NCBI RefSeq assembly: GCF_036013915.1 | Contig: NZ_CP107899.1 | Location: forward strand, 6,662,001 to 6,726,000 | Origin: Streptomyces sp. NBC_00464 | GTDB taxonomy: Bacteria; Actinomycetota; Actinomycetes; Streptomycetales; Streptomycetaceae | Length of the DNA stretch: 64,000 nt | Reading direction: 5' to 3' | Shown: one piece after another, positions 26,487-38,118 of the stretch | Position numbering within the stretch: the stretch's first letter is position 1 | Layout: each line of letters starts with the position of its first letter | Made by a program: the position numbers and the translations under genes | Notes under the pieces: generated by a model | What the model was told of the DNA's origin: nothing | What the model saw: the letters and a program-made list of their open reading frames with translations, nothing else | Databases searched by the model: none

Positions 26487-28229
26487 GTGGCAGCACCGAA
26501 GAAGGGCCGAGGACCGGCCGGCGGTCAGGGCAGGCCGGGGCGATCCCTGGCTCTGATCCTGATCGCCATGGTCGCTCTCACCGGCGGGATGTTCCTCGCC
26601 GACCAGCCGACGCCGCGACTCGGCATCGACCTGGCCGGTGGCACGTCCATCACGCTGGAGGCGAAGGCCGAGCCCGGCCAGGAGTCGGCGATCAACAAGA
26701 CCAACATGGATACGGCGGTCCAGATCATGGAGCGCCGCGTCAACGGTCTTGGTGTCTCCGAGGCCGAGGTCCAGACCCAGGGCGATCGCAACATCATCGT
26801 CAACATCCCCAAGGGCACGAACTCCGCCCAGGCCCGTGAGCAGGTCGGTACGACCGCCAAGCTCTACTTCCGGCCGGTGCTGACCGTCGCCCAGGGAACG
26901 CCCACGCCCGCGCCGAGCGCCTCGTCCTCCGACAAGGCCAGCCCGTCCGCCAAGCCGAGCGCCTCCGCCTCGGACAAGGCGAGCAGCTCGTCCGCGAAGC
27001 CGAGCGCGAGCGCCACCACCCAGGGCCGCGCGGTCACCGGCGCCCTGAAGGCGGACTCCACGCCGACGCCCAAGGCGAGCACCACGCCCAAGGCGAGCTC
27101 CACCCCGACCGCCTCCGCCGAGGAGCAGGCGGCCGCAGCCGATCTGCAGAAGAAGTTCGAGGCGCTGGACTGCTCCAGCAAGGCCTCCCGCTCCAAGGCG
27201 TCCCAGGGCACCAAGGCCACCGACACGGTGGTCGCGTGTGAGCAGGACGGCTCCGCCAAGTACGTACTCGGCCCGGCCGAGGTCGACGGTACGGACGTGG
27301 ACAGTGCCAAGGCGGCGATCAACCAGCAGAACGGTCAGTGGATCGTTCAGATGGAGTTCACCGGCGGCGGCGCCAAGAAGTTCCACACGACCACGGGCAA
27401 GCTCGCCCAGCAGCAGTCGCCGCAGAACCAGTTCGCCATCGCGCTCGACGGCGAAGTCGTCTCGGCGCCTTCCGTGAGCGAGGCGCTGAGCGCCAACGCC
27501 GAAATCTCCGGCAGCTTCGACCAGCAGTCCGCCGAGGAACTGGCCAACGTGCTCTCCTACGGTGCGCTGCCGCTCTCCTTCCAGGAGCAGAGCGTCACCA
27601 CCGTCACCGCCGCCCTCGGTGGCGAGCAGCTCCGCGCGGGCCTCATCGCGGGCGCCATCGGCCTCGCCCTGGTGGTCATCTACCTGGTGGCCTACTACCG
27701 CGGGCTGGCGTTCATCGCGCTGCTCAGCCTCCTGGTCTCCGGCATCCTGACCTACACGATCATGTCGCTGCTCGGCCCGGCCATCGGCTTCGCGCTGAAC
27801 CTGCCCGCGGTCTGTGGTGCCATCGTGGCGATCGGTATCACCGCGGACTCGTTCATCGTGTACTTCGAACGCATCCGGGACGAGATCCGCGAGGGCCGCA
27901 CACTGCGCCCGGCCGTCGAACGGGCCTGGCCGCGTGCCAGGCGCACCATCCTCGTCTCCGACTTCGTGTCGTTCCTGGCGGCGGCGGTCCTGTTCGTGGT
28001 CACCGTCGGCAAGGTCCAGGGCTTCGCGTTCACGCTGGGCCTCACCACCCTGCTCGACGTGGTCGTGGTCTTCCTCTTCACCAAGCCCGTCATGACGCTC
28101 ATGGCCCGCACGAAGTTCTTCGCGAGCGGTCACCCGTGGTCCGGACTGGACCCGAAGCGGCTCGGCGCCAAGCCGCCGCTGCGCCGGTCGCGCCGTGTCA
28201 ACGCCCCCACCGACCCGAAGGAGGCGTGA
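26487..28229 (+). CDS. secD: Protein translocase subunit SecD
   Basis: 580 aa. It pulls translocated chains using the proton gradient, together with SecF. The N-terminal membrane helix is at about 20-38, followed by D-L-A-G-G-T-S-I-T-L (the conserved D1 motif), the periplasm-side P1 domain, and five C-terminal membrane segments from about 385 to 545 with the A-I-G-I-T-A-D-S-F-I-V-Y-F-E-R-I-R-D-E motif. Between about 137 and 212 there is a long Ser/Ala/Pro/Thr/Lys-rich low-complexity insertion facing the outside. GTG 26487 has GAGAAGG just before it. The stop is 1 bp before the secF start. Confidence 0.97.
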   Translation: MAAPKKGRGPAGGQGRPGRSLALILIAMVALTGGMFLADQPTPRLGIDLAGGTSITLEAKAEPGQESAINKTNMDTAVQIMERRVNGLGVSEAEVQTQGDRNIIVNIPKGTNSAQAREQVGTTAKLYFRPVLTVAQGTPTPAPSASSSDKASPSAKPSASASDKASSSSAKPSASATTQGRAVTGALKADSTPTPKASTTPKASSTPTASAEEQAAAADLQKKFEALDCSSKASRSKASQGTKATDTVVACEQDGSAKYVLGPAEVDGTDVDSAKAAINQQNGQWIVQMEFTGGGAKKFHTTTGKLAQQQSPQNQFAIALDGEVVSAPSVSEALSANAEISGSFDQQSAEELANVLSYGALPLSFQEQSVTTVTAALGGEQLRAGLIAGAIGLALVVIYLVAYYRGLAFIALLSLLVSGILTYTIMSLLGPAIGFALNLPAVCGAIVAIGITADSFIVYFERIRDEIREGRTLRPAVERAWPRARRTILVSDFVSFLAAAVLFVVTVGKVQGFAFTLGLTTLLDVVVVFLFTKPVMTLMARTKFFASGHPWSGLDPKRLGAKPPLRRSRRVNAPTDPKEA

Positions 28230-28230
28230 G

Positions 28231-29334
28231 ATGTCGCGACTCGGCAATCTCGGCGCCCGTCTCTACCGCGGCGAGGTCGGCTACGACTTCATCGGCAAGC
28301 GCAAGATCTGGTACGGCGTCTCGATCCTGATCACGATCACGGCCATCGTCGGCCTGGCGGTCAGCGGCCTGAACATGGGCATCGAGTTCAAGGGCGGTGC
28401 CGTCTTCACCACCCCGAAGACGAGCGTCTCCGTCGACAAGGCGGAGGAGCTGGCGTCCGAGTCCTCGGGACACCAGGCCATCGTCCAGAAGCTGGGCAAC
28501 GGCGGTCTGCGTATCCAGATCACCGAGGTGGACACCGCCAAGTCCGACCAGATCAAGGACGAGCTCTCCAAGGGTCTCGACGTCCCGACCGAGAAGATCG
28601 CGGCCGACCTGGTCGGCCCCAGCTGGGGTGAGCAGATCGCCAACAAGGCCTGGACCGGCCTCGGCGTCTTCATGGTCCTCGTCGTGATCTACCTGGCGAT
28701 CGCCTTCGAATGGCGGATGGCCATCGCGGCCCTCGTCGCGCTGATCCACGACATCACCATCACGGTCGGTGTCTACGCGCTCGTGGGCTTCGAGGTCACC
28801 CCGGGCACCGTGATCGGTCTGCTGACGATCCTCGGTTACTCCCTCTACGACACGGTCGTCGTCTTCGACAGCCTCAAGGAGGGCACGAAGGGGATCACCA
28901 AGCAGACCCGGTGGACGTACAGCGAGATCGCCAACCGTTCCATCAACGGCACACTGGTCCGCTCGATCAACACCACGGTCGTCGCCCTACTGCCGGTCGC
29001 CGGTCTGCTGTTCATCGGTGGCGGTGTCCTCGGCGCCGGCATGCTGAACGACATCTCGCTGGCCCTCTTCGTCGGCCTCGCGGCCGGTGCGTACTCCTCG
29101 ATCTTCATCGCCACTCCGCTCGTCGCCGACCTCAAGGAACGCGAACCGCAGATGAAGGCGCTGAAGAAGCGGATCCTCGCCAAGCGTGCGGCTGCCGCCG
29201 CCAAGGGGGAGCCCAACGAGGCCGAGCTGGCGGACGAGCGGTCCCCCGAGGACGCCGCGCCCGCCGGTGCGGTCGTCGGACAGCGCCAGGAGCCCCCCAG
29301 GGGCCACGGCAGGACCCCGGGGAACCGTCGATGA
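28231..29334 (+). CDS. secF: Protein translocase subunit SecF
   Basis: 367 aa. Partner of SecD. The conserved G-I-E-F-K-G-G region follows the first membrane segment (about 29-46), then the small external domain, and five more membrane segments (about 140-310) with the T-I-L-G-Y-S-L-Y-D-T-V-V-V-F-D motif. The C-terminal 55 residues are charged and lie in the cytoplasm. ATG 28231 is preceded by GAAGGAGG. Its stop overlaps the apt start by four bases (ATGA), so apt is translated with secF. Confidence 0.97.
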   Translation: MSRLGNLGARLYRGEVGYDFIGKRKIWYGVSILITITAIVGLAVSGLNMGIEFKGGAVFTTPKTSVSVDKAEELASESSGHQAIVQKLGNGGLRIQITEVDTAKSDQIKDELSKGLDVPTEKIAADLVGPSWGEQIANKAWTGLGVFMVLVVIYLAIAFEWRMAIAALVALIHDITITVGVYALVGFEVTPGTVIGLLTILGYSLYDTVVVFDSLKEGTKGITKQTRWTYSEIANRSINGTLVRSINTTVVALLPVAGLLFIGGGVLGAGMLNDISLALFVGLAAGAYSSIFIATPLVADLKEREPQMKALKKRILAKRAAAAAKGEPNEAELADERSPEDAAPAGAVVGQRQEPPRGHGRTPGNRR

Positions 29335-29882
29335 CCAGCACCACCGAAAGCACCAGGGACCTCCTGCTCAGCCGGATCCGTGATGTGGCGGACTACCCGA
29401 AGCCGGGAGTGATGTTCAAGGACATCACTCCGCTGCTCGCGGACCCGGTCGCGTTCACGGCTCTTACGGACGCCCTCGCGGAACTGTGCGTACGGCACGG
29501 CGCCACGAAGATCGTCGGCCTGGAGGCCCGCGGCTTCATCCTGGCCGCACCGGTCGCGGTACGGGCGGGCCTCGGCTTCATCCCCGTCCGCAAGGCCGGG
29601 AAGCTGCCGGGAGCCACGCTCGGCCAGGTGTACGAGCTGGAATACGGCACCGCGGAGATCGAGGTCCACGCGGAGGACCTGTCGGCCGACGACCGCGTCA
29701 TGGTCATCGACGACGTCCTGGCCACCGGCGGCACCGCCGGAGCCTCCCTGGAGCTGATCCGGCGGGCCGGAGCCCGGGTCGCCGGCGTTGCCGTCCTCAT
29801 GGAACTGGGATTCCTGGCCGGCCGCGAACGTCTGGCACCGCATCTGCAGGGTGCTCCGCTGGAGGCCCTGATCACGGTCTGA
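29331..29882 (+). CDS. apt: Adenine phosphoribosyltransferase
   Basis: 183 aa. It converts adenine and PRPP to AMP. The PRPP-binding loop is V-M-V-I-D-D-V-L-A-T-G-G-T-A (about 123-136) and the G-L-E-A-R-G-F adenine/PRPP region is near 64-70; the N-terminal D-Y-P-K-P-G-V-M-F-K-D-I-T-P-L motif is typical. Apt between secF and relA is a conserved order in actinobacteria. It overlaps secF by ATGA and is followed by a hairpin. Confidence 0.97.
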   Translation: MTSTTESTRDLLLSRIRDVADYPKPGVMFKDITPLLADPVAFTALTDALAELCVRHGATKIVGLEARGFILAAPVAVRAGLGFIPVRKAGKLPGATLGQVYELEYGTAEIEVHAEDLSADDRVMVIDDVLATGGTAGASLELIRRAGARVAGVAVLMELGFLAGRERLAPHLQGAPLEALITV

Positions 29883-29927
29883 ACGACTGCCGGACGGCAG
29901 CAGGCACAGCTACACGCACCACGCGGC

Positions 29928-29955
29928 GGGCATCCGGGAACAACCGGGTGCCCGT
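29928..29955 (+). terminator. Terminator after apt
   Basis: An 11-bp stem (29928-29938 with 29945-29955, one G-U pair, 6-nt loop) lies 45 nt behind apt and ahead of the relA promoter region (TACGAT at 30010-30015 is a candidate -10). Confidence 0.65.
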
Positions 29956-30053
29956 CCCGCGTTGTGAGGGCTCTCACGGTCCCCGGGCGAGCTCCGGCCG
30001 CAGGGTCGATACGATGGCCTTTCCGGGTGTCCGGATCCGCACGAGGAGTGCTC

Positions 30054-32621
<2,568 letters not shown>

Positions 32622-32643
32622 CAGCGAGCCTGCGGGCACGTCC

Positions 32644-32698
32644 CAGGACATGGAGCGGGCCCGGTACGCATCGCGTACCGGGCCCGCTCCATGTCCTG
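32644..32698. terminator. Very strong bidirectional terminator, relA / DUF349 gene
   Basis: Two perfect 26-bp arms (32644-32669 and 32673-32698) around a 3-nt loop lie between the convergent relA and DUF349 genes. It is the longest perfect hairpin that I found in the window. Confidence 0.9.
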
Positions 32699-32708
32699 CC
32701 GAAGCCGG

Positions 32709-33938
32709 TCAGCCGCCGAACTCCTCCAGGCCCTTCAGAGCCTGGTCCAGGAGTGCCTGCCGGCCCTCCAGCTCACGGGCCAGCTTGTCGGCGCGGGCGT
32801 TGTTGCCCGAGGCGCGGGCGGTGTCGATCTGCGTACGCAGCTTGTCGACGGCCGCCTGGAGCTGCCCGGTCAGACCCGCGGCACGGGCCCGTGCCTCCGG
32901 GTTGGTCCGGCGCCACTCCGACTCCTCGGCCTCCTGGAGCGCCCGCTCCACCGCCTGCATCCGCCCCTCGACCTTGGGGCGGGCGTCACGCGGTACGTGG
33001 CCGATGGCCTCCCAGCGCTCGTTGAGGGCCCGGAACGCGGCCCTGGCCGCCTTCAGGTCCTTCACCGGCACCAGCTTCTCGGCCTCGACCGCGAGCTCCT
33101 CCTTGAGCGTGAGGTTCTCGCCCTGCTCCGCGTCGCGCTCGGCGAAGACCCCGTTACGAGCGGCGAAGAAGACGTCCTGGGCACCGCGGAAGCGTTCCCA
33201 CAGGGCGTCCTCCGCCTCGCGCTGGGCGCGGCCCGCCGCCTTCCAGTCGGTCATCAGGTCGCGGTAGCGGGCAGCCGTGACGCCCCAGTCCGTGGACCCG
33301 GAGAGCGACTCGGCCTCGACGACCAGCTTCTCCTTGACCTTGCGGGCCTCCTCGCGCTGGGCGTCCAGCGAGGCGAAGTGGGCCTTGCGGCGCTTGGAGA
33401 ACGCCGAGCGCGCATGCGAGAAGCGGTGCCACAGCTCGTCGTCCGACTTGCGGTCGAGCCGCGGCAGGCCCTTCCACGTGTCGACGAGTGCGCGCAGCCG
33501 CTCACCCGCGGAGCGCCACTGCTCGCTCTGCGCCAGCTCCTCGGCCTCGACGACCAGCGCCTCCTTGGCGTGCTTCGCCTCGTCGGTCTGCTTGGCCTTC
33601 TGCGCCTTGCGCTCCTCGCGCCGAGAGTCGACCGTCGCGACCAGGGCGTCCAGCCGCTTGCGCAACGCCTCCAGGTCGCCGACGGCGTGATGCTCGTCGA
33701 CCTGTCCCCGCAGATGCTCGATGGCGGTCGTCGCGTCCTTCGCCGACAGGTCGGTGGTCTTCACCCGCCGTTCGAGGAGGCCGATCTCGACCACAATGCC
33801 CTCGTACTTGCGCTCGAAATAAGCCAGGGCCTCTTCCGGAGAACCGGCCTGCCACGATCCGACGACCTGCTCGCCATCGGCTGTACGCACGTACACGGTG
33901 CCTGTCTCGTCGACACGGCCCCACGGGTCGCTGCTCAC
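32709..33938 (-). CDS. DUF349-domain protein
   Basis: 409 aa, highly charged and helical. After an N-terminal part with W-G-R-V-D-E-T-G-T-V-Y-V-R-T (about 5-18), at least three DUF349 repeats can be followed through their pattern W-K-x-x-x-R-x-(D/x)-x-x-x-x-(E/D)-x-x-L-W-x-R-F (about 155-180, 225-255, 300-330). DUF349 proteins have no firm biochemical role. The gene is convergent with relA and shares its terminator. GTG 33938 follows GGAGGAGG. No signal peptide or membrane segment is visible. Confidence 0.88.
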   Translation of the reverse strand: MSSDPWGRVDETGTVYVRTADGEQVVGSWQAGSPEEALAYFERKYEGIVVEIGLLERRVKTTDLSAKDATTAIEHLRGQVDEHHAVGDLEALRKRLDALVATVDSRREERKAQKAKQTDEAKHAKEALVVEAEELAQSEQWRSAGERLRALVDTWKGLPRLDRKSDDELWHRFSHARSAFSKRRKAHFASLDAQREEARKVKEKLVVEAESLSGSTDWGVTAARYRDLMTDWKAAGRAQREAEDALWERFRGAQDVFFAARNGVFAERDAEQGENLTLKEELAVEAEKLVPVKDLKAARAAFRALNERWEAIGHVPRDARPKVEGRMQAVERALQEAEESEWRRTNPEARARAAGLTGQLQAAVDKLRTQIDTARASGNNARADKLARELEGRQALLDQALKGLEEFGG

Positions 33939-34137
33939 AGCGCCTCCTCCACCTGATGCCCGTGAGGGGGTTCGCCCCCCTGGCATCGTCCACAGTTTCC
34001 TGGGGCGGGCTGCGCCCGCCCTGCACAACGCCAATCTAGGCGAAGGGCCGCCCGGCTGTCCGCACTCAGCGCGGCCGAAAATTATCCGGCCGCACCGAGT
34101 GACCGCTGGACGGAGATCCTGCCGGGTCCGCCGGGGT

Positions 34138-34941
34138 TCAGGCCTTGTCGACGGCCGCCTTCGAGATGTCCACGGCCTTCTTCGGCGCACCGTCGGCAGC
34201 GCCGCCGGTGACTCCCGCCTTGCCGATGGCCTCGACGGCCTTCAGCGAGTCCGCGTCCATGGTGCCGAACGGCGTGTAGCTGGGCGGCAGTTTGCTGTCC
34301 TTGTAGACGAGGAAGAACTGGCTGCCGCCGGTGTGCGCCTGGCCGGTGTTGGCCATCGCCACGGTGCCTGCCGGGTAGGTCACGGTGCCGTCGGCGCCCG
34401 CCTTGCCCAGCGCGGTCAGATTCTCGTCGGGAATCGTGTAGCCGGGACCGCCGGTGCCGTCGCCCTTCGGGTCGCCGCACTGCAGGACGAAGATGCCCTG
34501 TGTGGTCAGCCGGTGGCACTTCGTGCCGTCGAAGAACTTCTTGTCGGCAAGGGACTTGAACGAGTTCGTCGTGTGCGGGGTCTTCGCCGCGTCCATGTTG
34601 AACGATATGTCGCCCTGGCTCGTCTTGAGCGACATCGTGTACTTCGCCGTTTTGTCGATCTTCATCGCGGGCTCGGGCTTGGACTCCTCGCTCGCCGAGG
34701 GAGAGGGCGCGGCCGAGGCCGACGGGCTCTGGCTCGCGGCCGCACCGGCCTTGCTGTCCTTGTCGTCGTCACCGCTGGTGGCGAAGTAGGTGGCACCGCC
34801 GATGACCGCCACCACGGCTACTGCGGAGGCGATGACGACGGTCAGCCGCCTCGTCCTTCGTCGGGCGTCCTCCCGGCGCTGCTGCTGCCGCTCGAACTTC
34901 TCCCTGGCGAGCTGCCGCCGCCGCTGATCGCTGCTGACCAC
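34138..34941 (-). CDS. Membrane-anchored cyclophilin-type peptidylprolyl isomerase
   Basis: 267 aa. A basic N-terminus (residues 1-32) precedes a membrane segment (about 33-52) that should anchor the protein with its domain outside; a Ser/Ala/Pro-rich linker (to about 92) leads to the cyclophilin domain. This has C-H-R-L (active Arg in the family F-H-R position), G-D-P-K-G-D-G-T-G-G-P, and the G-G-S-Q-F-F-L-V core motif. It speeds prolyl bond isomerisation in exported proteins. GTG 34941 has AAGGAGAT at ideal spacing. Downstream (33964-34021) are small GC hairpins that may end its transcript. Confidence 0.92.
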   Translation of the reverse strand: MVSSDQRRRQLAREKFERQQQRREDARRRTRRLTVVIASAVAVVAVIGGATYFATSGDDDKDSKAGAAASQSPSASAAPSPSASEESKPEPAMKIDKTAKYTMSLKTSQGDISFNMDAAKTPHTTNSFKSLADKKFFDGTKCHRLTTQGIFVLQCGDPKGDGTGGPGYTIPDENLTALGKAGADGTVTYPAGTVAMANTGQAHTGGSQFFLVYKDSKLPPSYTPFGTMDADSLKAVEAIGKAGVTGGAADGAPKKAVDISKAAVDKA

Positions 34942-35089
34942 CGGGTGATCTCCTTGTACGTCGTGTGATCGGGCCTGGGTTGCCCCGTACCGTATATGGG
35001 TTAGCTGTGGAATGAGGAGCGCCGGTAGGCTCTGAACTGCTGCGACCGCGCAGCCGACCTCCCTCGTCGGACGACCATTAAGGACGATC

Positions 35090-35776
35090 GTGCTCATTGC
35101 CGGGTTCCCCGCCGGGGCCTGGGGGACCAACTGTTACCTGGTCGCCCCCGCCGCGGGTGAGGAGTGCGTGATCATCGACCCGGGCCACCAGGCCGCCTCC
35201 GGGGTCGAGGAAGCGCTGAAGAAGCATCGGCTGAAGCCCGTCGCCGTCGTGCTCACCCACGGCCACATCGACCACGTCGCCTCGGTCGTCCCGGTGTGCG
35301 GGGCGCACGACGTCCCCGCCTGGATCCACCCCGAGGACCGCTACATGATGAGTGACCCGGAGAAGGCCCTCGGCCGCTCCATCGGGATGCCGCTCATGGG
35401 TGAGCTGACCGTGGGGGAGCCGGACGACGTCAAGGAGCTGAGCGACGGCGCGCAGCTGCTGCTGGCCGGTATGGAGTTCGGCGTCTCGCATGCGCCCGGC
35501 CATACGAAGGGGTCGGTGACGTTCAGGATGCCCGAGGCCGCGGAGATTCCGCAGGTTCTCTTCTCGGGCGACCTGCTCTTCGCCGGCTCCGTCGGACGCA
35601 CCGACCTGCCCGGCGGCGACCACGCCGAGCTCCTCGAGTCGCTGGCCCGCGTGTGCCTGCCGCTCGACGACTCGACCGTGGTGCTGTCCGGCCACGGCCC
35701 CCAGACGACCATCGGCCGCGAGCGCGCCACCAATCCGTATCTGAGCGGTATGGACGCGCCCCGACGAGGAATGTGA
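35090..35776 (+). CDS. MBL-fold metallo-hydrolase (glyoxalase II-like)
   Basis: 228 aa. The metal-binding motif T-H-G-H-I-D-H (about 57-63) is complete, with further ligands in H-A-P-G-H-T (about 132-137), F-S-G-D-L-L-F-A-G (Asp about 160) and the C-terminal S-G-H-G (about 205). The early [10 protein letters not shown] pattern and overall length are those of hydroxyacylglutathione-hydrolase-like proteins, though the true thiol substrate in actinobacteria (for example mycothiol conjugates) is not known. It is divergent from the cyclophilin gene; TAGGCT near 35025 is a candidate -10. It ends 13 bp before hisS, probably one operon. Confidence 0.92.
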   Translation: MLIAGFPAGAWGTNCYLVAPAAGEECVIIDPGHQAASGVEEALKKHRLKPVAVVLTHGHIDHVASVVPVCGAHDVPAWIHPEDRYMMSDPEKALGRSIGMPLMGELTVGEPDDVKELSDGAQLLLAGMEFGVSHAPGHTKGSVTFRMPEAAEIPQVLFSGDLLFAGSVGRTDLPGGDHAELLESLARVCLPLDDSTVVLSGHGPQTTIGRERATNPYLSGMDAPRRGM

Positions 35777-35789
35777 CGAGAGCGACATC

Positions 35790-37052
35790 GTGAGCACCTT
35801 CAAGGCCCCCAAGGGCACGTACGACCTGACCCCGCCCGACTCCGCGAAGTATCTCGCCGTGCGCGAGGCGATCTCCGCACCGCTGAAGAACTCCGGCTAC
35901 GGCTACATCGAGACCCCGGGCTTCGAGGACGTGGCCCTCTTCTCGCGCGGCGTCGGTGAGTCCACCGACATCGTGTCCAAGGAGATGTACACCCTCACCA
36001 CCAAGGGCGGCTCCGAGCTCGCCCTGCGCCCCGAGGGCACCGCGTCCGTGCTGCGCGCCGCGCTGGAGGCCAACCTCCACAAGCTCGGCAACCTGCCGGT
36101 CAAGCTCTGGTACTCCGGCTCGTACTACCGCTACGAGCGCCCGCAGAAGGGCCGTTACCGCCACTTCTCGCAGGTCGGCGCCGAGGCGATCGGCGCCGAG
36201 GACCCGGTCCTGGATGCCGAGCTGATCATCCTGGCCGACCAGGCGTACCGCTCCCTGGGCCTGCGGGAGTTCCGCATCCTGCTGAACTCGCTGGGCGACA
36301 AGGAGTGCCGGCCCGTCTACCGGGACGCGCTCCAGGGCTTCCTGCGTGAGCTCGACCTCGACGAGGAGACCCGCCGGCGCATCGAGATCAACCCGCTCCG
36401 GGTCCTCGACGACAAGCGCCCCGAGGTCCAGAAGCAGCTGACCGGCGCCCCGGTACTGCGCGACTACCTGTGCGACGCCTGCAAGGCGTACCACGAGGAG
36501 GTCCGGGACCTGCTCAACGCGGCAGGTGTCGTGTACGAGGACGACGAGAAGCTCGTCCGCGGCCTCGACTACTACACCCGCACCACCTTCGAGTTCGTCC
36601 ACGACGGTCTGGGCTCCCAGTCGGCGGTCGGCGGCGGCGGCCGGTACGACGGCCTGTCCGAGATGATCGGCGGACCGGCGCTCCCGTCGGTCGGCTGGGC
36701 GCTCGGCGTGGACCGCACCGTGCTCGCGCTGGAGGCGGAGGGCATCGAGCTCGAACTGCCCTCCACCACCAGCGTCTTCGCCGTGCCGCTCGGCGAGGAG
36801 GCGCGTCGGGTGCTGTTCGGTGTCGTCACGCAGCTGCGCCGCGAGGGCGTGGCCGCGGACTTCGCGTTCGGGGGCCGCGGGCTGAAGGGCGCGATGAAGA
36901 GCGCCAACCGCTCGGGCGCGCGCTTCACGATCGTGGCCGGCGAGCGCGACCTGGCCGAGGGGATCGTCCAGCTCAAGGACATGGAGTCCGGTGAGCAGAC
37001 GGCCGTGCCCCTCGCCGAGGTGACCGAGACGGTCCGCGCGCGCCTCGCCTGA
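35790..37052 (+). CDS. hisS: Histidyl-tRNA synthetase
   Basis: 420 aa class II synthetase. Motif 1 region near [11 protein letters not shown], motif 2 in [15 protein letters not shown], the HisA/B motifs G-L-D-Y-Y-T-R-T (about 255-262) and G-G-G-G-R-Y-D (about 282-288), and the C-terminal anticodon-binding domain (about 325-420). GTG start, 13 bp behind the MBL gene. Two hairpins follow its stop. Confidence 0.97.
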   Translation: MSTFKAPKGTYDLTPPDSAKYLAVREAISAPLKNSGYGYIETPGFEDVALFSRGVGESTDIVSKEMYTLTTKGGSELALRPEGTASVLRAALEANLHKLGNLPVKLWYSGSYYRYERPQKGRYRHFSQVGAEAIGAEDPVLDAELIILADQAYRSLGLREFRILLNSLGDKECRPVYRDALQGFLRELDLDEETRRRIEINPLRVLDDKRPEVQKQLTGAPVLRDYLCDACKAYHEEVRDLLNAAGVVYEDDEKLVRGLDYYTRTTFEFVHDGLGSQSAVGGGGRYDGLSEMIGGPALPSVGWALGVDRTVLALEAEGIELELPSTTSVFAVPLGEEARRVLFGVVTQLRREGVAADFAFGGRGLKGAMKSANRSGARFTIVAGERDLAEGIVQLKDMESGEQTAVPLAEVTETVRARLA

Positions 37053-37059
37053 ACCATCC

Positions 37060-37091
37060 GTCGCGGGCGGGCCGTACGGCCCGCCCGCGAC
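37060..37091 (+). terminator. Terminator after hisS
   Basis: Perfect 14-bp arms (37060-37073, 37078-37091) with loop GTAC, 7 nt behind the hisS stop. Confidence 0.85.
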
Positions 37092-37105
37092 CGGTGCGTA
37101 AAGAG

Positions 37106-37126
37106 GGCCCCCTTCAACAGGGGGCC
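37106..37126 (+). terminator. Second hairpin behind hisS
   Basis: GGCCCCCT and AGGGGGCC with a 5-nt loop form a second hairpin shortly after the first; probably a back-up terminator. Confidence 0.6.
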
Positions 37127-37410
37127 GCGGGTACCCCGTTCCGCTGCCGTCAACGTGGCGGTCTCTCCATCATCCTGCCGGGCGATTTCCATCCCCGGAC
37201 GGCAGTGACAACCCGCGGGCGGGGCGGATGTCGTCAAAGGACGTGCGCAGACGCCCTCGTCACGGCGGCGACGGCCCGACGCCCCCTCTTTCCGCGCGGT
37301 CCGCGCCCACGTCAGCGCGCGCATCTTTATGTTCATCGAACGGAAGACCGGTGCGGCCGTACGGCACAATGACCGTGCCCCAGCAGGCCACTCACTGACG
37401 GAACGGCGAT
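37127..37410. other. Intergenic region between hisS and VKOR gene
   Basis: With the two hairpins this makes a 358-bp gap. A 92-codon open frame (37094-37372) exists, but its Arg-rich composition and lack of a ribosome site make it a poor gene. CACAAT at 37365-37370 is a weak candidate -10 for the VKOR gene. I see nothing else. Confidence 0.5.
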
Positions 37411-38046
37411 ATGACGACTGCAGCGGTTGACCACCCCTCCTCCGACCAGGAGGAGGACGGCGGGAAGAGGACCATCGGCGGCAGTCGCGCGCTGGCGCTG
37501 CTGCTGATGATCACGGGCGCTGCCGGACTCCTCGCCGCGTGGGTCATCACCATCGACAAGCTCAAGCTGATGGAGGACCCCAACTTCGTTCCGGGCTGCA
37601 GTCTCAACCCGGTGGTGGCCTGCGGCAACATCATGAAGAGCGACCAGGCGTCGGCCTTCGGCTTCCCGAACCCGATGCTCGGTATGGCCACCTACCCCGT
37701 GATCATCGGGATCGGTCTGGCCCTGCTGGCGGGCGCGCGCTTCCGCAGCTGGTACTGGCTGGGGATGAACGCGGGCACGCTGTTCGGCGTCGGCTTCTGC
37801 ACCTGGCTCCAGTACCAGTCGCTGTACAACATCAACTCGCTGTGCCTGTGGTGCTGCCTGGCCTGGGTCGCCACGATCCTCATGTTCTGCTACGTCACCA
37901 CGCACAACATCAAGCACCGGATCATTCCGGCGCCGAGCTGGCTGCGCAACGGGCTCACGGAGTTCCACTGGGTGCCCCCGGTGCTGTGGATCGGGATCAT
38001 CGGCATGCTGATCCTGACCCGCTGGTGGGACTTCTGGACCAGCTGA
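37411..38046 (+). CDS. Vitamin K epoxide reductase (VKOR) family membrane protein
   Basis: 211 aa. Five hydrophobic segments can be drawn (about 27-48, 90-108, 113-133, 143-163 and 190-207). The loop cysteines C63 and C71 (P-G-C-S-L-N-P-V-V-A-C-G) and the membrane C-x-x-C C145-L-W-C148 are the four expected active-site Cys; the following S-x7 region is typical. In actinobacteria VKOR re-oxidises exported DsbA-like proteins and so supports disulfide formation outside the cell, with menaquinone as the electron acceptor. No DsbA gene is adjacent. It ends 72 bp before rarA. Confidence 0.93.
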   Translation: MTTAAVDHPSSDQEEDGGKRTIGGSRALALLLMITGAAGLLAAWVITIDKLKLMEDPNFVPGCSLNPVVACGNIMKSDQASAFGFPNPMLGMATYPVIIGIGLALLAGARFRSWYWLGMNAGTLFGVGFCTWLQYQSLYNINSLCLWCCLAWVATILMFCYVTTHNIKHRIIPAPSWLRNGLTEFHWVPPVLWIGIIGMLILTRWWDFWTS

Positions 38047-38105
38047 CAGGTCCGCCCGCCGCTGCCGGGCCCCACCGGCCCGGCGGGGATGTCAGTGCGG
38101 TGACA

Positions 38106-38111
38106 TAGGCT
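38106..38111 (+). promoter_or_regulatory. Candidate -10 of a leaderless rarA mRNA
   Basis: TAGGCT ends 7 nt before the GTG start at 38119. No Shine-Dalgarno sequence is present in the interval. Confidence 0.45.
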
Positions 38112-38118
38112 TCAAAAC

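Noticed and set aside
37094..37372. 92-codon frame behind hisS
   Set aside because: Arg-rich, begins in the terminator region and has no ribosome site; not listed as a gene.
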